DNA from: Cupriavidus taiwanensis
GTDB lineage: Bacteria; Pseudomonadota; Gammaproteobacteria; Burkholderiales; Burkholderiaceae
DNA length: 64,000 nt
Direction of reading: 5' to 3'
NCBI RefSeq assembly: GCF_900250115.1
Contig: NZ_LT984803.1
Coordinates: 2,197,583-2,261,582, forward strand
Below, piece by piece: positions 17,766-29,228 of this stretch (positions are counted from its first letter, which is position 1; each line of letters opens with the position of its first letter). Made by a program: the position numbers and the translations under genes. Below the pieces are notes generated by a model. The model was not told where the DNA came from, made no database searches, and was given only the letters and a program-made list of their open reading frames with translations.

Positions 17766-19817
17766 CTACCCCTTGCGCAGGTAGGTCACCAGCCGGTCGA
17801 TCACCGGCGCGTTGCGCGGCGTCAGCAGGCTGACCACGATCGCCACCGCGAAGCCGGCGGGGACGCCGAAGGCGCCGGAGGCGATGGGGTCGACGCCGAA
17901 CCAGCGGTTGCCGAAGATGCCGGTCATGCGGGTGAAAAAGGGATAGTTGACGAAGATGTAGTACACCGCCACGCCCAGCCCGGCGACCATGCCGGCGACG
18001 GCGCCGGCGGCGGTGGTGCGGCGCCAGAAGATGCCGAGGATCAGGACCGGGAAGAAGCTGGAGGCCGCCAGCGAGAAGGCGGCGCCGACCAGGAAGAGGA
18101 TATTGCCGGGGCGCAGGGATGTGACGTAGGAGGCGAACAGCGCCACCGCCAGCAGCACGATCTTGGCGGTGGTGACGCGCCGCTGGTGGCTCGCCTGGCG
18201 GTCGACCATATGATAGAAGACGTCGTGCGAAAGCGCGTTGGCGATGGTCAGCAGCAGCCCGTCGGCGGTCGACAGCGCGGCCGCCAGCGCGCCGGCGGCG
18301 ATCAGCCCGGAGATGACGTAAGGCAGGCCGGCAATTTCCGGGGCGGCCAGCACGATCATGTCGGGCTGCAGCAGGATTTCGGCCCATTGCACGATGCCAT
18401 CGCCGTTGACATCGCGGATGCCGAACACCGGTGGATCGACCTTGCGCCATTGCACCACCCACTGCGGCAGTTCGGCATACGGGGTGCCGACCAGGTGCTC
18501 GAAGAACTCGTATTTGACCAGCGCCGCGAGCGTGGGTGCCGACACATAAAGCAAGGCGATGCAGAACACGGCCCAGGCCACGGAATTGCGCGTCTCCCGG
18601 ACCGAAGGCGTGGTGTAGAGCCGCGTCAGGATGTGCGGCAGGCTGGCGGTGCCTACCATCAGGCAGAACACCAGCAGCACGAAATTGAGCCGCTTGGTCT
18701 TGCGCTCCTGTTCGGATGCCGCGGGATAAGGTTCGGTGGACGACATCGAATGGCGGCTGCGGGCCAGCGCGTCTTCGCGTTGCTGGTGCCAGTGCTGTTG
18801 CGCGGCAGCGGCATCGCGCGGGAATTCGAGTCGTTCGCGCTCGAGCGCCTTGATCTCGCGCAGCGGCGCATTGCGGGTGCGCAGGTCCTGCAGGCGGGCA
18901 TCCAGCGCGTCGCGCTCCTGCGCGAAGGACTCGGGCAGCCGGGCGATGCGTTCCTGCAGCAGGATGGCCTGCTGCCGGTAGTAGTCGCGCACCGCCTGTT
19001 CGGCCGGCTCGCGCTCCAGCTGCCGTTCGCGCGCGTCCAGTTGCGTCAGCAACGTGCCGTAGCTCAGCTGCGGCAGCGGTTCCTGGTGATGTTTCCACGC
19101 GATCATCGACACGGTGACCAGGAACGCGACGATCATCATGATGTACTGCGCCACCTGCGTCCACGTGACCGCGCGCATGCCGCCCAGGAAGGAGCAGACC
19201 AGGATGCCGGCCAGCCCGAAAAAGATGCCGACGGCAAACTCGACGCCGATGAAGCGCGTCACCACCAGCCCCACGCCCTGGATCTGCGCCACCAGGTAGA
19301 CGAACGAGCAAAGCGAGGCGGCCAGCACCGCGATCGCACGCACCGGCAGGTTGCCGCCGGGCTTGCCATTGCCGTAGCGCGCGGCGAGGAAGTCGGGGAT
19401 GGTGTAGCCGCCGTACTTGCGCAGGTATGGCGCGAGCAGGAAGGCCACCAGGCAATAGCCGCCGGTCCACCCCATGACATAGGCCAGCCCTTCGTAGCCC
19501 GAGGAAAACAGGATGCCGGCCAGGCCGATGAACGATGCCGCGCTCATCCAGTCGGCGGCAATCGCCATGCCATTGAACATCGCCGGCACGCGCCGCGACG
19601 CGACGTAGTATTCGTTGAGGTCCGAGGTGCGGCAGATCAGCCCGATGCAGGCGTAGATCGCGATGGTGATGAACAGGAAGACGTAGCCCAGCCACAGCGC
19701 ATCGGCATTGGAGCGTTCCAGCAATCCCATCATCCCCACAAAGCCGAACAGCCCCAGCGTGAACAGGCCGTAGTAGAGCAGCAAGCGCCGGCGAAAGCGC
19801 GACTGGGCTTCGGGCAT
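17766..19817 (-). CDS. Sodium:solute symporter, acetate/VC_2705-type
   Basis: A large inner-membrane symporter of the SSS family (683 residues), here likely bringing in acetate or a related monocarboxylate beside acsA. The first helices and the motif IAADWMSAASFIGLAGILF are typical. A charged, Arg/Glu/Gln-rich stretch of about 110 residues (about 260-370; e.g. RQQAILLQERIARLPESFAQ) is inserted between membrane helices and looks like a coiled coil. Near residue 468 a perfect 12-position EF-hand loop occurs, DVNGDGIVQWAE. The long form matches the VC_2705 subfamily. Substrate is inferred from the neighbour. Confidence 0.85.
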   Translation of the reverse strand: MPEAQSRFRRRLLLYYGLFTLGLFGFVGMMGLLERSNADALWLGYVFLFITIAIYACIGLICRTSDLNEYYVASRRVPAMFNGMAIAADWMSAASFIGLAGILFSSGYEGLAYVMGWTGGYCLVAFLLAPYLRKYGGYTIPDFLAARYGNGKPGGNLPVRAIAVLAASLCSFVYLVAQIQGVGLVVTRFIGVEFAVGIFFGLAGILVCSFLGGMRAVTWTQVAQYIMMIVAFLVTVSMIAWKHHQEPLPQLSYGTLLTQLDARERQLEREPAEQAVRDYYRQQAILLQERIARLPESFAQERDALDARLQDLRTRNAPLREIKALERERLEFPRDAAAAQQHWHQQREDALARSRHSMSSTEPYPAASEQERKTKRLNFVLLVFCLMVGTASLPHILTRLYTTPSVRETRNSVAWAVFCIALLYVSAPTLAALVKYEFFEHLVGTPYAELPQWVVQWRKVDPPVFGIRDVNGDGIVQWAEILLQPDMIVLAAPEIAGLPYVISGLIAAGALAAALSTADGLLLTIANALSHDVFYHMVDRQASHQRRVTTAKIVLLAVALFASYVTSLRPGNILFLVGAAFSLAASSFFPVLILGIFWRRTTAAGAVAGMVAGLGVAVYYIFVNYPFFTRMTGIFGNRWFGVDPIASGAFGVPAGFAVAIVVSLLTPRNAPVIDRLVTYLRKG

Positions 19818-19925
19818 GACGGGACAGTCCGTGTCGGTGGGAAGCTATCGTAACAAACCCGCCGGCGCGCGGGTGCGCGGCGGCGGGTTCAGGTTTCGGC
19901 TCGGGCTTGCCGGATCCCCGGCGGA

Positions 19926-21908
<1,983 letters not shown>

Positions 21909-22007
21909 GGACTTGGTCTCCTGATTTTGGACTGGCTTTGGCTGCCACGTTACGCCCGACGGCTTACTTAAACCTGACGATAAATCCCTGCAGCCGGCAG
22001 GATCAGG

Positions 22008-22032
22008 CGCTGCAACGTGTTGCATTGCAGCG
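22008..22032. promoter_or_regulatory. Palindrome upstream of acsA
   Basis: A perfect inverted repeat TGCAACGTGTTGCA (22011-22024) lies inside a wider imperfect repeat with CGCTGCA and TGCAGCG arms. It is about 100 bases in front of acsA in the gap shared with the divergent EamA-type gene. It has the look of a dimeric regulator site; the regulator is not known to me. Confidence 0.5.
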
Positions 22033-22089
22033 GGAAGAACCGGGGGGCGCGCCGCGAAAGTGCAGCCTTCTCCATTAGGCTAGCACAGC

Positions 22090-22095
22090 TATAAT
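22090..22095 (+). promoter_or_regulatory. -10 promoter element for the EamA-type gene
   Basis: A consensus TATAAT stands about 120 bases before the chosen start codon. No good -35 element is seen at the usual distance. If this promoter is used the leader is about 115 bases long. Confidence 0.4.
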
Positions 22096-22217
22096 GCCGC
22101 GAGCCTGATACCTGAATGCGACGCCGGCCCTTGCCGCGCGGCGCCCACCGGCCAGCCGGACCCTTGCCCCGGGGCACCGTCGGCGTGTCGACCGGAACAT
22201 CCCAAGGCAAGTTACCC

Positions 22218-23177
22218 GTGCCCGCCAACGCTCCTGTCTTCGCTCCCGTCTACGTGCTGTGCCTGATCGCCTCGATGGCGCTGGTCGGCAGCAACGTCGG
22301 ACTCGGCAAGTCCATCATCGCCCATGTGCCGGTGCTGCTGTTCGCGCTGCTGCGCTTTGCCATCGCCGTCGCCTGCCTGGCACCGTGGTACCGGCCCGCG
22401 CGCATGCGCCGGGTCTCGCGCGGCGAATGGCTGAACCTGTCCCTGCAGGCGTTCTTCGGCACCTTCCTGTTTACGCTGCTGATGCTCAACGGCGTGCGCC
22501 TGACCAGCGCCATGGCGGCCGGCGTGATCACCAGCACCATCCCCGCCACCGTGGCCCTGCTGTCCTGGCTGCTGCTGCGCGAACGGCTGGCGCGGCGCAC
22601 GCTGGTGTCGGTGCTGCTGGCGGTGGCCGGCATCGCCGTGCTCAACATCGCGCGCGGCGATTCCCACGGCGCCGGAGCAGGCAACCAGGCCTGGCTGGGC
22701 AACCTGATGATCATGGGCGCGGTGGTGTGCGAATCGATCTACGTGATCCTGTCGCGCCGGCTGACGCAGACGCTGGCCGCGATCGAGATCTGCGCCTATA
22801 CGCATCTGATCGGCGGACTGCTGATGCTGCCACTGGGACTGGTGCCGCTGCTGAACCTCGACGCCGCCGCGGTGCCGGCCCAGATCTGGCTGATGGTGCT
22901 GTGGTATGCGCTGTCGGCCAGCGTGTTCTCGTTCTGGCTGTGGATGAAGGGCATCCGGCATGTGCCGGCGCAACTGGCGGGGGTCTTCACCTCGGTGCTG
23001 CCGGTGGCCGCGGCCACCTACGGCATCGTCTTCCTGGGCGAGCAGCCGGGCTGGCCGCATGGCGTGGCGCTGGCGTGCGTGCTGGCGGGGATCGTGCTGG
23101 CCAGCTGGCCGGGCCGGATGGCGCGCGGCGCGTGGCGCGGCAAGGCGGCGGGCAACGAACCGGGCGCGCGGGCCTGA
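22218..23177 (+). CDS. EamA/DMT-family transporter
   Basis: An inner-membrane transporter with ten hydrophobic segments in two EamA repeats; about 319 residues from this start. The first helix follows directly ([20 protein letters not shown]). The exporter's substrate is unknown; family members move amino acids, purines or other metabolites. I chose GTG 22218 because the 34 residues before it, from an ATG at 22116, are Arg/Pro/Gly-rich and unlike a membrane protein start. The ribosome site is weak for both. Confidence 0.8.
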   Translation: MPANAPVFAPVYVLCLIASMALVGSNVGLGKSIIAHVPVLLFALLRFAIAVACLAPWYRPARMRRVSRGEWLNLSLQAFFGTFLFTLLMLNGVRLTSAMAAGVITSTIPATVALLSWLLLRERLARRTLVSVLLAVAGIAVLNIARGDSHGAGAGNQAWLGNLMIMGAVVCESIYVILSRRLTQTLAAIEICAYTHLIGGLLMLPLGLVPLLNLDAAAVPAQIWLMVLWYALSASVFSFWLWMKGIRHVPAQLAGVFTSVLPVAAATYGIVFLGEQPGWPHGVALACVLAGIVLASWPGRMARGAWRGKAAGNEPGARA

Positions 23178-23275
23178 GCGGCCCGGCGTGGCCGCGGTTA
23201 CCGCTGGTAACACAGCGTTGCCATGGTCGCTTGGTACAATCCCCGCCGATTTTCAACTCCGCCGACCGCCCCGCC

Positions 23276-23824
23276 ATGGCTTCCAACCCGATTCCCGAGC
23301 AGCAGCCCCAAACCCTGCGGCCGATCCCAAGCATCATCTTCGCGTCGCGCTGGCTGCAGCTGCCGCTGTACCTGGGCCTGATCGTGGCCCAGGGTGTCTA
23401 CGTCTACCATTTCCTGATCGAAGTCTGGCATCTGCTCGCCCACGTGACCGAGTTCGACGAGAACAAGATCATGCTGGTGGTGCTGGGGCTGATCGACGTG
23501 GTGATGATCTCCAACCTGCTGATCATGGTGATCGTCGGCGGCTACGAGACCTTCGTCTCGCGGCTTGGCATCGACAACCATCCCGACGAGCCGGAGTGGC
23601 TCGACCACGTCAATGCGGGCGTGCTGAAGGTCAAATTGTCGATGGCGCTGATCGGGATCTCGTCGATCCACCTGCTCAAGACCTTTATCGACGCCGAGCA
23701 GCGCACCACCCATACCATCATGTGGCAGGTGGCGATCCACCTGGCGTTCCTGCTGTCGGCAGTGGCGATGGCGTGGGTCGACCGCATGGTCACCCACCCT
23801 GCCGGCGGGCACGCCAGGCATTGA
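23276..23824 (+). CDS. UPF0114/TIGR00645 membrane protein (YqhA-like)
   Basis: An inner-membrane protein of 182 residues with three to four helices: about 28-48, 69-95, 120-140 and 150-168. Conserved pieces are [39 protein letters not shown] and [19 protein letters not shown], as in YqhA. Function is not known. It is followed by a clear terminator, so it is a single-gene unit. Confidence 0.85.
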   Translation: MASNPIPEQQPQTLRPIPSIIFASRWLQLPLYLGLIVAQGVYVYHFLIEVWHLLAHVTEFDENKIMLVVLGLIDVVMISNLLIMVIVGGYETFVSRLGIDNHPDEPEWLDHVNAGVLKVKLSMALIGISSIHLLKTFIDAEQRTTHTIMWQVAIHLAFLLSAVAMAWVDRMVTHPAGGHARH

Positions 23825-23861
23825 TCGCGGCACGCAGGGCCGACCTGCTTGCTTCGTACCG

Positions 23862-23886
23862 ACCGCGGCCATGTGCCGCGGTTTTT
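23862..23886 (+). terminator. Rho-independent terminator after UPF0114 gene
   Basis: The stem ACCGCGGC and GCCGCGGT with a five-base loop is followed by TTTTT on the plus strand. Confidence 0.8.
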
Positions 23887-24023
23887 GCTTTTGGGCCGGC
23901 GCGGTCGCCGGCAGCGGCGTTTGCCGCACATTACCAGCTGTAGACGGCTGTATGCAGACGGGCGGAGCGCCGCCGCTCAGTGTATGATTTCAGGCTGTGT
24001 TTCACCGCTGCCCACCCCACAAA

Positions 24024-25547
24024 ATGACCGTCATCAAGCAAGAAGACCTCATCCAGAGCGTCGCCGACTCCCTGCAGTACATCAGCTACTACCACCCGAT
24101 GGACTACATCACCAGCCTGGGCCGCGCCTATGAGCTGGAGCAGAGCCCGGCGGCCAAGGACGCGATCGCGCAGATCCTGACCAACAGCCGCATGTGCGCG
24201 GAAGGCAAGCGCCCGATCTGCCAGGACACCGGCATCGTCACGGTCTTCGTCAAGGTTGGCATGGACGTGCGCTGGGACGGCGCCACCATGGGCCTGACCG
24301 ACATGATCAACGAGGGTGTGCGCCGCGGTTACACGCACCCGGACAACGTGCTGCGCGCCTCGATCGTCAGCCCGCCCGAAGGCGGCCGCAAGAACACCAA
24401 GGACAACACCCCGGCCGTGATCCACTACGAAGTGGTGCCGGGCAACACCGTCGACATCCAGGTCGCGGCCAAGGGCGGCGGCTCGGAGAACAAGTCCAAG
24501 TTCGTGATGCTGAACCCGTCGGACTCGATCGTCGACTGGGTGCTGAAGACCGTGCCGACCATGGGCGCCGGCTGGTGCCCGCCGGGCATGCTGGGCATCG
24601 GCATCGGCGGCACCGCCGAGAAGGCGATGGTGATGGCCAAGGAATCGCTGATGGAGTCCATCGACATCCAGGACATCATCGCGCGCGGCCCGAAGGACTG
24701 GGTCGAGGAGCTGCGCGTCGAGCTGTACGAGAAGGTTAACGCGCTCGGCATCGGCGCACAGGGCCTGGGCGGCCTGGCCACCGTGCTCGACGTCAAGATC
24801 ATGGCCTGCCCGACGCACGCCGCGTCCAAGCCGGTGGCGATGATCCCCAACTGCGCCGCCACCCGCCACGTGCACTTCACGCTGGACGGCAGCGGTCCGG
24901 CCAAGCTGGAAGCGCCGGACCTGTCGCAATGGCCGAAGGTCGAGTGGGCACCCAACACCGAGACCTCCAAGCGCGTCGACCTGGACACGCTGACGCCGGA
25001 AGAAGTCGCCTCGTGGAAGCCGGGCCAGACCCTGCTGCTCAACGGCAAGATGCTGACCGGCCGCGACGCCGCGCACAAGCGCATCGCCGACATGCTGGCC
25101 AAGGGCGAGAAGCTGCCGGTGGACTTCAAAAATCGCGTGATCTACTACGTCGGGCCGGTCGATCCGGTGCGCGACGAGGCGGTCGGCCCGGCCGGCCCCA
25201 CCACCGCCACGCGCATGGACAAGTTCACCGAGATGATGCTGGCCGAGACCGGCCTGATCTCGATGATCGGCAAGGCCGAGCGCGGCCCGGCGGCGATCGA
25301 GGCGATCAAGAAGCACAAGTCGGCCTACCTGATGGCCGTGGGCGGCGCCGCCTACCTTGTGGCCAAGGCGATCAAGGAAGCCAGGGTGGTCGGCTTCGAA
25401 GACCTGGGCATGGAAGCCATCTACGAGTTCGAGGTCAAGGACATGCCGGTGACGGTCGCCGTGGACAGCGAAGGCACCTCGGTGCACAAGACCGGCCCGG
25501 CGGAATGGCAGGCCAAGATCGGCAAGATTCCGGTCGCCGCGCTGTAA
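24024..25547 (+). CDS. Class I fumarate hydratase (iron-sulfur)
   Basis: Interconverts fumarate and L-malate in the TCA cycle. This 507-residue protein is the oxygen-sensitive 4Fe-4S type (FumA/FumB-like), with cysteines in RPICQDTGIVT, GAGWCPPGMLG and PNCAATRHVHF that can be the cluster ligands. The N-terminal alpha-domain and C-terminal beta-domain are fused in one chain, as in E. coli FumA. It stands alone: a terminator precedes it and a repeat follows. As an iron-using TCA enzyme it is a typical target of iron-sparing regulation, but no such site is seen here. Confidence 0.95.
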   Translation: MTVIKQEDLIQSVADSLQYISYYHPMDYITSLGRAYELEQSPAAKDAIAQILTNSRMCAEGKRPICQDTGIVTVFVKVGMDVRWDGATMGLTDMINEGVRRGYTHPDNVLRASIVSPPEGGRKNTKDNTPAVIHYEVVPGNTVDIQVAAKGGGSENKSKFVMLNPSDSIVDWVLKTVPTMGAGWCPPGMLGIGIGGTAEKAMVMAKESLMESIDIQDIIARGPKDWVEELRVELYEKVNALGIGAQGLGGLATVLDVKIMACPTHAASKPVAMIPNCAATRHVHFTLDGSGPAKLEAPDLSQWPKVEWAPNTETSKRVDLDTLTPEEVASWKPGQTLLLNGKMLTGRDAAHKRIADMLAKGEKLPVDFKNRVIYYVGPVDPVRDEAVGPAGPTTATRMDKFTEMMLAETGLISMIGKAERGPAAIEAIKKHKSAYLMAVGGAAYLVAKAIKEARVVGFEDLGMEAIYEFEVKDMPVTVAVDSEGTSVHKTGPAEWQAKIGKIPVAAL

Positions 25548-25579
25548 CCGACCGCATTCCCCGACCACAGGCAAGACTC

Positions 25580-25703
25580 CCCTCTCCCGCTTGCGGGAGA
25601 GGGTTGGGGGAGAGGGCAGGCGCGCGGCAAGCACCGTGACGCCTCACTTCGTGGGAACTCCCGCCCTCTCCCCCCTCCCCCTCTCCCATAAATGGGAGAG
25701 GGG
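25580..25703. repeat. Compound inverted repeat between fum and murI
   Basis: Two hairpins with CCCTCTCCC/GGGAGAGGG arms (25580-25603 and 25677-25703) flank two longer complementary G- and C-rich tracts (GGGGGAGAGGGC at 25606-25617 and GCCCTCTCCCCCC at 25663-25675). The three-part structure resembles a REP/BIME-type element. A related hairpin is at 3575-3600. Confidence 0.6.
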
Positions 25704-25729
25704 AGAAAACCATCCCTTCATCCCGCCCA

Positions 25730-26539
25730 GTGAACCCCGCACCCATCGGCGTCTTCGATTCCGGCCTTGGCGGCCTGTCAGTGCTGCGCGAGATCCGCGC
25801 GCTGCTGCCGCACGAGCCGCTGCTGTACCTTGCCGACTCGAAGTACGCGCCCTACGGCGAAAAGCCCGAACGTTTTGTCGAAGCGCGGACGCTGCAGGCC
25901 TGCGAGTGGATGATCGGCCAGGGCTGCAAGGCTCTGGTGATCGCCTGCAATACCGCCACGGGCCATGCCGTGGCGTTGCTGCGCGAGCGGCTGCCGGTGC
26001 CGATCATCGGCGTCGAGCCCGGCCTGAAGCCCGCCGCCGCGGCCAGCCGCAGCAAGGTGGTCGGCGTGCTGGCGACCGCCAATACGCTCAAGAGCGCGAA
26101 ATTCGCGCGGCTGCTGGCATCGCTGGACGGCGAAAGCCGCTTCCTGTGCCAGGCCGGGCTGGGGCTGGTGACGCTCATCGAGCAGGGCCAGACCGACGGG
26201 CCGGCCGTGCGCGAGCGCCTGCAGGCCTACCTCACGCCGATGCTGGAAGCCGGCGCCGATACCCTGGTGCTGGGCTGCACCCACTACCCCTTCCTGGAAG
26301 CTGCGATCCGCGCCGTCGCCGGCGATCGGCTGGCGCTGGTCGATACCGGCAGCGCGGTCGCGCGCCAGCTGGCGCGCAAGCTCGACGAGCATGCGCTGGC
26401 CGCGCCGCCCGCTGCCGCGGGGCATGACCGCTTTCTCTCCACCAGGGATGCCGCGCACCTGCGCGCGATGGTGGCCGCGCTGCTGCAGCTGCAAGCCGAT
26501 GCGCAGACCGTGGTGATCGAGCCGGCGCCGGCGTTCTGA
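25730..26539 (+). CDS. murI: Glutamate racemase
   Basis: Converts L-glutamate to D-glutamate for peptidoglycan. The length of 269 residues is typical. Both catalytic cysteines are present, in VIACNTATGHAV and LVLGCTHYPFLE, and the N-terminal IGVFDSGLGGLSVLREIR is the family signature. It starts with GTG, 27 bases after the hairpin repeat. Confidence 0.96.
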   Translation: MNPAPIGVFDSGLGGLSVLREIRALLPHEPLLYLADSKYAPYGEKPERFVEARTLQACEWMIGQGCKALVIACNTATGHAVALLRERLPVPIIGVEPGLKPAAAASRSKVVGVLATANTLKSAKFARLLASLDGESRFLCQAGLGLVTLIEQGQTDGPAVRERLQAYLTPMLEAGADTLVLGCTHYPFLEAAIRAVAGDRLALVDTGSAVARQLARKLDEHALAAPPAAAGHDRFLSTRDAAHLRAMVAALLQLQADAQTVVIEPAPAF

Positions 26540-26552
26540 CCGGCGCCTGCCA

Positions 26553-28853
26553 TCAGCGCAGGAAGCCCAGCGGGCGGTGCTCGCGCACCTCGGGCTTGAT
26601 CGCATGTTCCTGGCGCAGCTGCGCCAGGAATTCGTCGGGCGTCAGCGCCTCGCCCAGCAGCACGCACTGGCGCTTGACCGTGGCAAAGTCGCCGGGCGTC
26701 AGGCAATCCATCGCATCCAGGTCAGCGCGCATGGCGTCGGTGAGGCCGGCGGCGTTGCCGTCGAGCGCCTCGTCGACGAACATCGCCACGCGCTGCGCGG
26801 GCTTGAGCGCCAGGAAGCGGATCTTGAACGAGAAGCGGCGCAGCGCGGCCTCGTCGATGCGGTCGAACAGATTGGTGGTGCAGATGAAGATCCCGTTGAA
26901 GCGCTCCATGCCCTGCAGCATCTCGTTGACCTCGGAGATCTCATAGTTGCGCACCGCCTGCTGGCGGCTCTGCATGAAGCTGTCGGCCTCGTCCAGCAGC
27001 AGCACCGCGCCATCCTCTTCCGCGCGCGCGAACATCGCTGCGATCTGCTGCTCGGTCTCGCCCACGTACTTGCTCATCAGGTCCGAGGCGCGACGGATCA
27101 TCAGCGGCAGGTCCAGCTCGGCCGCGATATGCTCTGCCAGGGCGGTCTTGCCGGTACCGGGCGGGCCATAGAAGCACAGCGTGCCGCGCTGGCGCACGCG
27201 CAGCGCGTCGACGATCTTGACCACGTCGTAGCGGGTCTCGAGGTGCAGGTTCTCGAGCCGGTAGTGCGTCACCACCGGGCGCGCCTCGGCCTCGGGGCGC
27301 AGGCCCATGGCACGGTCGGCGTGTTCGAGCTGGCGCAGGATCAGCGCCTCCACCGGCTCTTCCACGTTCGGCCGCGCCAGCTCGACAAAGCGCGCCGCCG
27401 ATTGCACCTGCGCCGGCGTCAGGGTCTTGCGCGCGGCCAGGCCGGCGATAAAGGCATCGCTGACATCGAGCCCGCCCAGGTGCTTGCGGATGATGTTCTC
27501 GCGCACCAGCGGGGGCGGGATCTTCAGCTCGAGGTGGAACTGGAAGCGGCGCAGGTAGGCCGGGTCGATCTGCCGGATCGAATTGGAAATCCAGATCACC
27601 GGCACGGGATTCTGCTCCAGCGTCTGGTTGACCCAGGCCTTGCCGTTGACCGACGCGCGCGTGTCCTCCTGGCCGAACAGGCTCATCAGCTCGCGCGCGC
27701 TGCCCGGGAACACGTCTTCGACCTCATCGAACAGCAGCGCGGTATGGGCCCGTCCGCGCAGGAAAGCCTGTGACACCTGCAGCGAGCGGTAGCGGTCCTT
27801 GCCCGACAGGCTGTTGCCGTCGCGATCCAGGCAATCGACCTCATACAGCTCGCAACCGGCTTCGCGCGCCAGCAGCCGCGCGAATTCGGTCTTGCCGGTG
27901 CCGGGCGGGCCGTAGATCAGCACGTTGACGCCGCTGGCGTGCTGGCGCGTGGCATTGGCCAGCATCGCGCGCAGGTAGCGCGCGTCGGTCTCCACATGCG
28001 GATAGTCGGCGGTGGTCAGCGTGGGCGGCGCGGCCGGACGGGTGAAGACCGCCATCATCTCGGCCTCGTTGGCGTAGTTGCCGAGCAGCACGTGCAGCAG
28101 CCGGTCCGACAGCCGCATCAGGTCGCCCAGGTCGGTCACGCTGTTTTCGGGCAGCGGCTGCTCGATCAGGTTCAGCGTCTCCAGCCGCGAGCCGGGCCGC
28201 AGCGACGCCGCCACGTCGGCCGCGCCGGCGCCGGTCAGGCCGGCCAGGATCTGGAACGCCTCCTGGCTGTGCGCCACCTTGCAGTCGACCATCACCGCGC
28301 GCAGGTCGCGCTTGTACTTGGCCAGCGCGGCATACAGCAGCAGCTTGCGCTCGTGGTCGGGCAGGTCCAGCACGTGGCTGAGCATGTCGATATTGCGCAC
28401 CAGCAGCACGCGCTCGCCCTCGAGCCGTTGGGCGATTGCCGCGGCCGACGCGTCGAACACGGCGAACATGTCCTTGGCGTGGTGCTTGACGTATTCGTCG
28501 AGGTAATAGAACAGCGCGCTTTCGTCGAAGGCGCTGTTCCACTGGCCGTGGCGGTCGAGGAATTCTTCCGGGGTCAGGCGCGCGGCGCCCTTCCAGGCGG
28601 GCATGTCGGCGCAGCGCGCGGCCAGGAAGCGCTGCACGCGCAGCACCACGCCGTAGGGCCACACCATCTCCTGGGCGCTGACGGTCAGGACATCGTTGAT
28701 ATTGCTGCGCAGGTTGAAGCGCGGTCCCAGCGCGCAGACCACGCGCAAGGCAAACTGCGCGCACATCCAGTCCAGCGCAGAGCTGGACGATGCGCCCGTC
28801 ATGGAGCGCAGCAGCGTCGATCGGTCATCTTCAGCAAAACGTGTGAAGTCCAT
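26553..28853 (-). CDS. Tandem AAA-domain ATPase of unknown role
   Basis: A 766-residue cytoplasmic protein with two AAA modules. The N-terminal part to about residue 290 is a helical region with no recognised domain. The first module has GPPGTGKTEFAR (about 314-325) and Walker B TALLFDEVED; the second has GPPGTGKTALAEH (about 562-574), Walker B AVLLLDEADS and the FICTTNLFDRID sensor-1 region. Two modules in one chain recall Cdc48/p97-type or Rubisco-activase-like proteins, but the N-terminal region is not a p97 N-domain. The start MDFTRFAED follows GGGGAC. Convergent with murI, it stands alone, so no partner protein is evident. Confidence 0.8.
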   Translation of the reverse strand: MDFTRFAEDDRSTLLRSMTGASSSSALDWMCAQFALRVVCALGPRFNLRSNINDVLTVSAQEMVWPYGVVLRVQRFLAARCADMPAWKGAARLTPEEFLDRHGQWNSAFDESALFYYLDEYVKHHAKDMFAVFDASAAAIAQRLEGERVLLVRNIDMLSHVLDLPDHERKLLLYAALAKYKRDLRAVMVDCKVAHSQEAFQILAGLTGAGAADVAASLRPGSRLETLNLIEQPLPENSVTDLGDLMRLSDRLLHVLLGNYANEAEMMAVFTRPAAPPTLTTADYPHVETDARYLRAMLANATRQHASGVNVLIYGPPGTGKTEFARLLAREAGCELYEVDCLDRDGNSLSGKDRYRSLQVSQAFLRGRAHTALLFDEVEDVFPGSARELMSLFGQEDTRASVNGKAWVNQTLEQNPVPVIWISNSIRQIDPAYLRRFQFHLELKIPPPLVRENIIRKHLGGLDVSDAFIAGLAARKTLTPAQVQSAARFVELARPNVEEPVEALILRQLEHADRAMGLRPEAEARPVVTHYRLENLHLETRYDVVKIVDALRVRQRGTLCFYGPPGTGKTALAEHIAAELDLPLMIRRASDLMSKYVGETEQQIAAMFARAEEDGAVLLLDEADSFMQSRQQAVRNYEISEVNEMLQGMERFNGIFICTTNLFDRIDEAALRRFSFKIRFLALKPAQRVAMFVDEALDGNAAGLTDAMRADLDAMDCLTPGDFATVKRQCVLLGEALTPDEFLAQLRQEHAIKPEVREHRPLGFLR

Positions 28854-29228
28854 GAACGGGTCCCCGAGCGCGCGATGCGCAATGGCGGGCCGCGACAGGC
28901 GCACCGCCACGTCTGCAGTGTCTTTCTATGCTAGCGCGCTTTACCGCCCCGCGGGCGCGCCCGTGCGCGGCCGGCGCCGGCCATGGTGGCCTGGGGCACC
29001 GAAGCGCGGCGCGGTGCGGTGGCGTGCCAGCGCGCATTGACTCAACCGTATTGCCCCCCTTTCTCCCGATTTGCCGCCGGGACTTGCCGGTATAACGCGC
29101 GCCGGCGGAAAATTCCAGTTGCGACGCACAAATCACAACAAATAAGAATCATTATCGTTTATACTCAGCAGCTGACACGCTGCCCCAGAGTGGCGCTCCC
29201 CGGCAACCCAGTTGAAGGAGCGTTTATC
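28854..29228. other. Intergenic region with Fur box before the tonB block
   Basis: Apart from the Fur-box-like site near 29138 and the leader of the 21-residue gene, I see no gene in these 375 bases. Confidence 0.5.
29138..29156 (+). promoter_or_regulatory. Fur box for the tonB block
   Basis: The sequence ACAAATAAGAATCATTATC matches the 19-base Fur consensus GATAATGATAATCATTATC well, especially in its right half AATCATTATC. It lies about 70 bases before the small membrane-peptide gene and 190 before tonB, as expected for iron-repressed uptake genes. Confidence 0.7.

Noticed and set aside
22116-22217. ATG 22116 as start of the EamA transporter
   Set aside because: The added residues are Arg/Pro/Gly-rich and unlike a membrane protein start; no ribosome site. 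It is kept only as an alternative.
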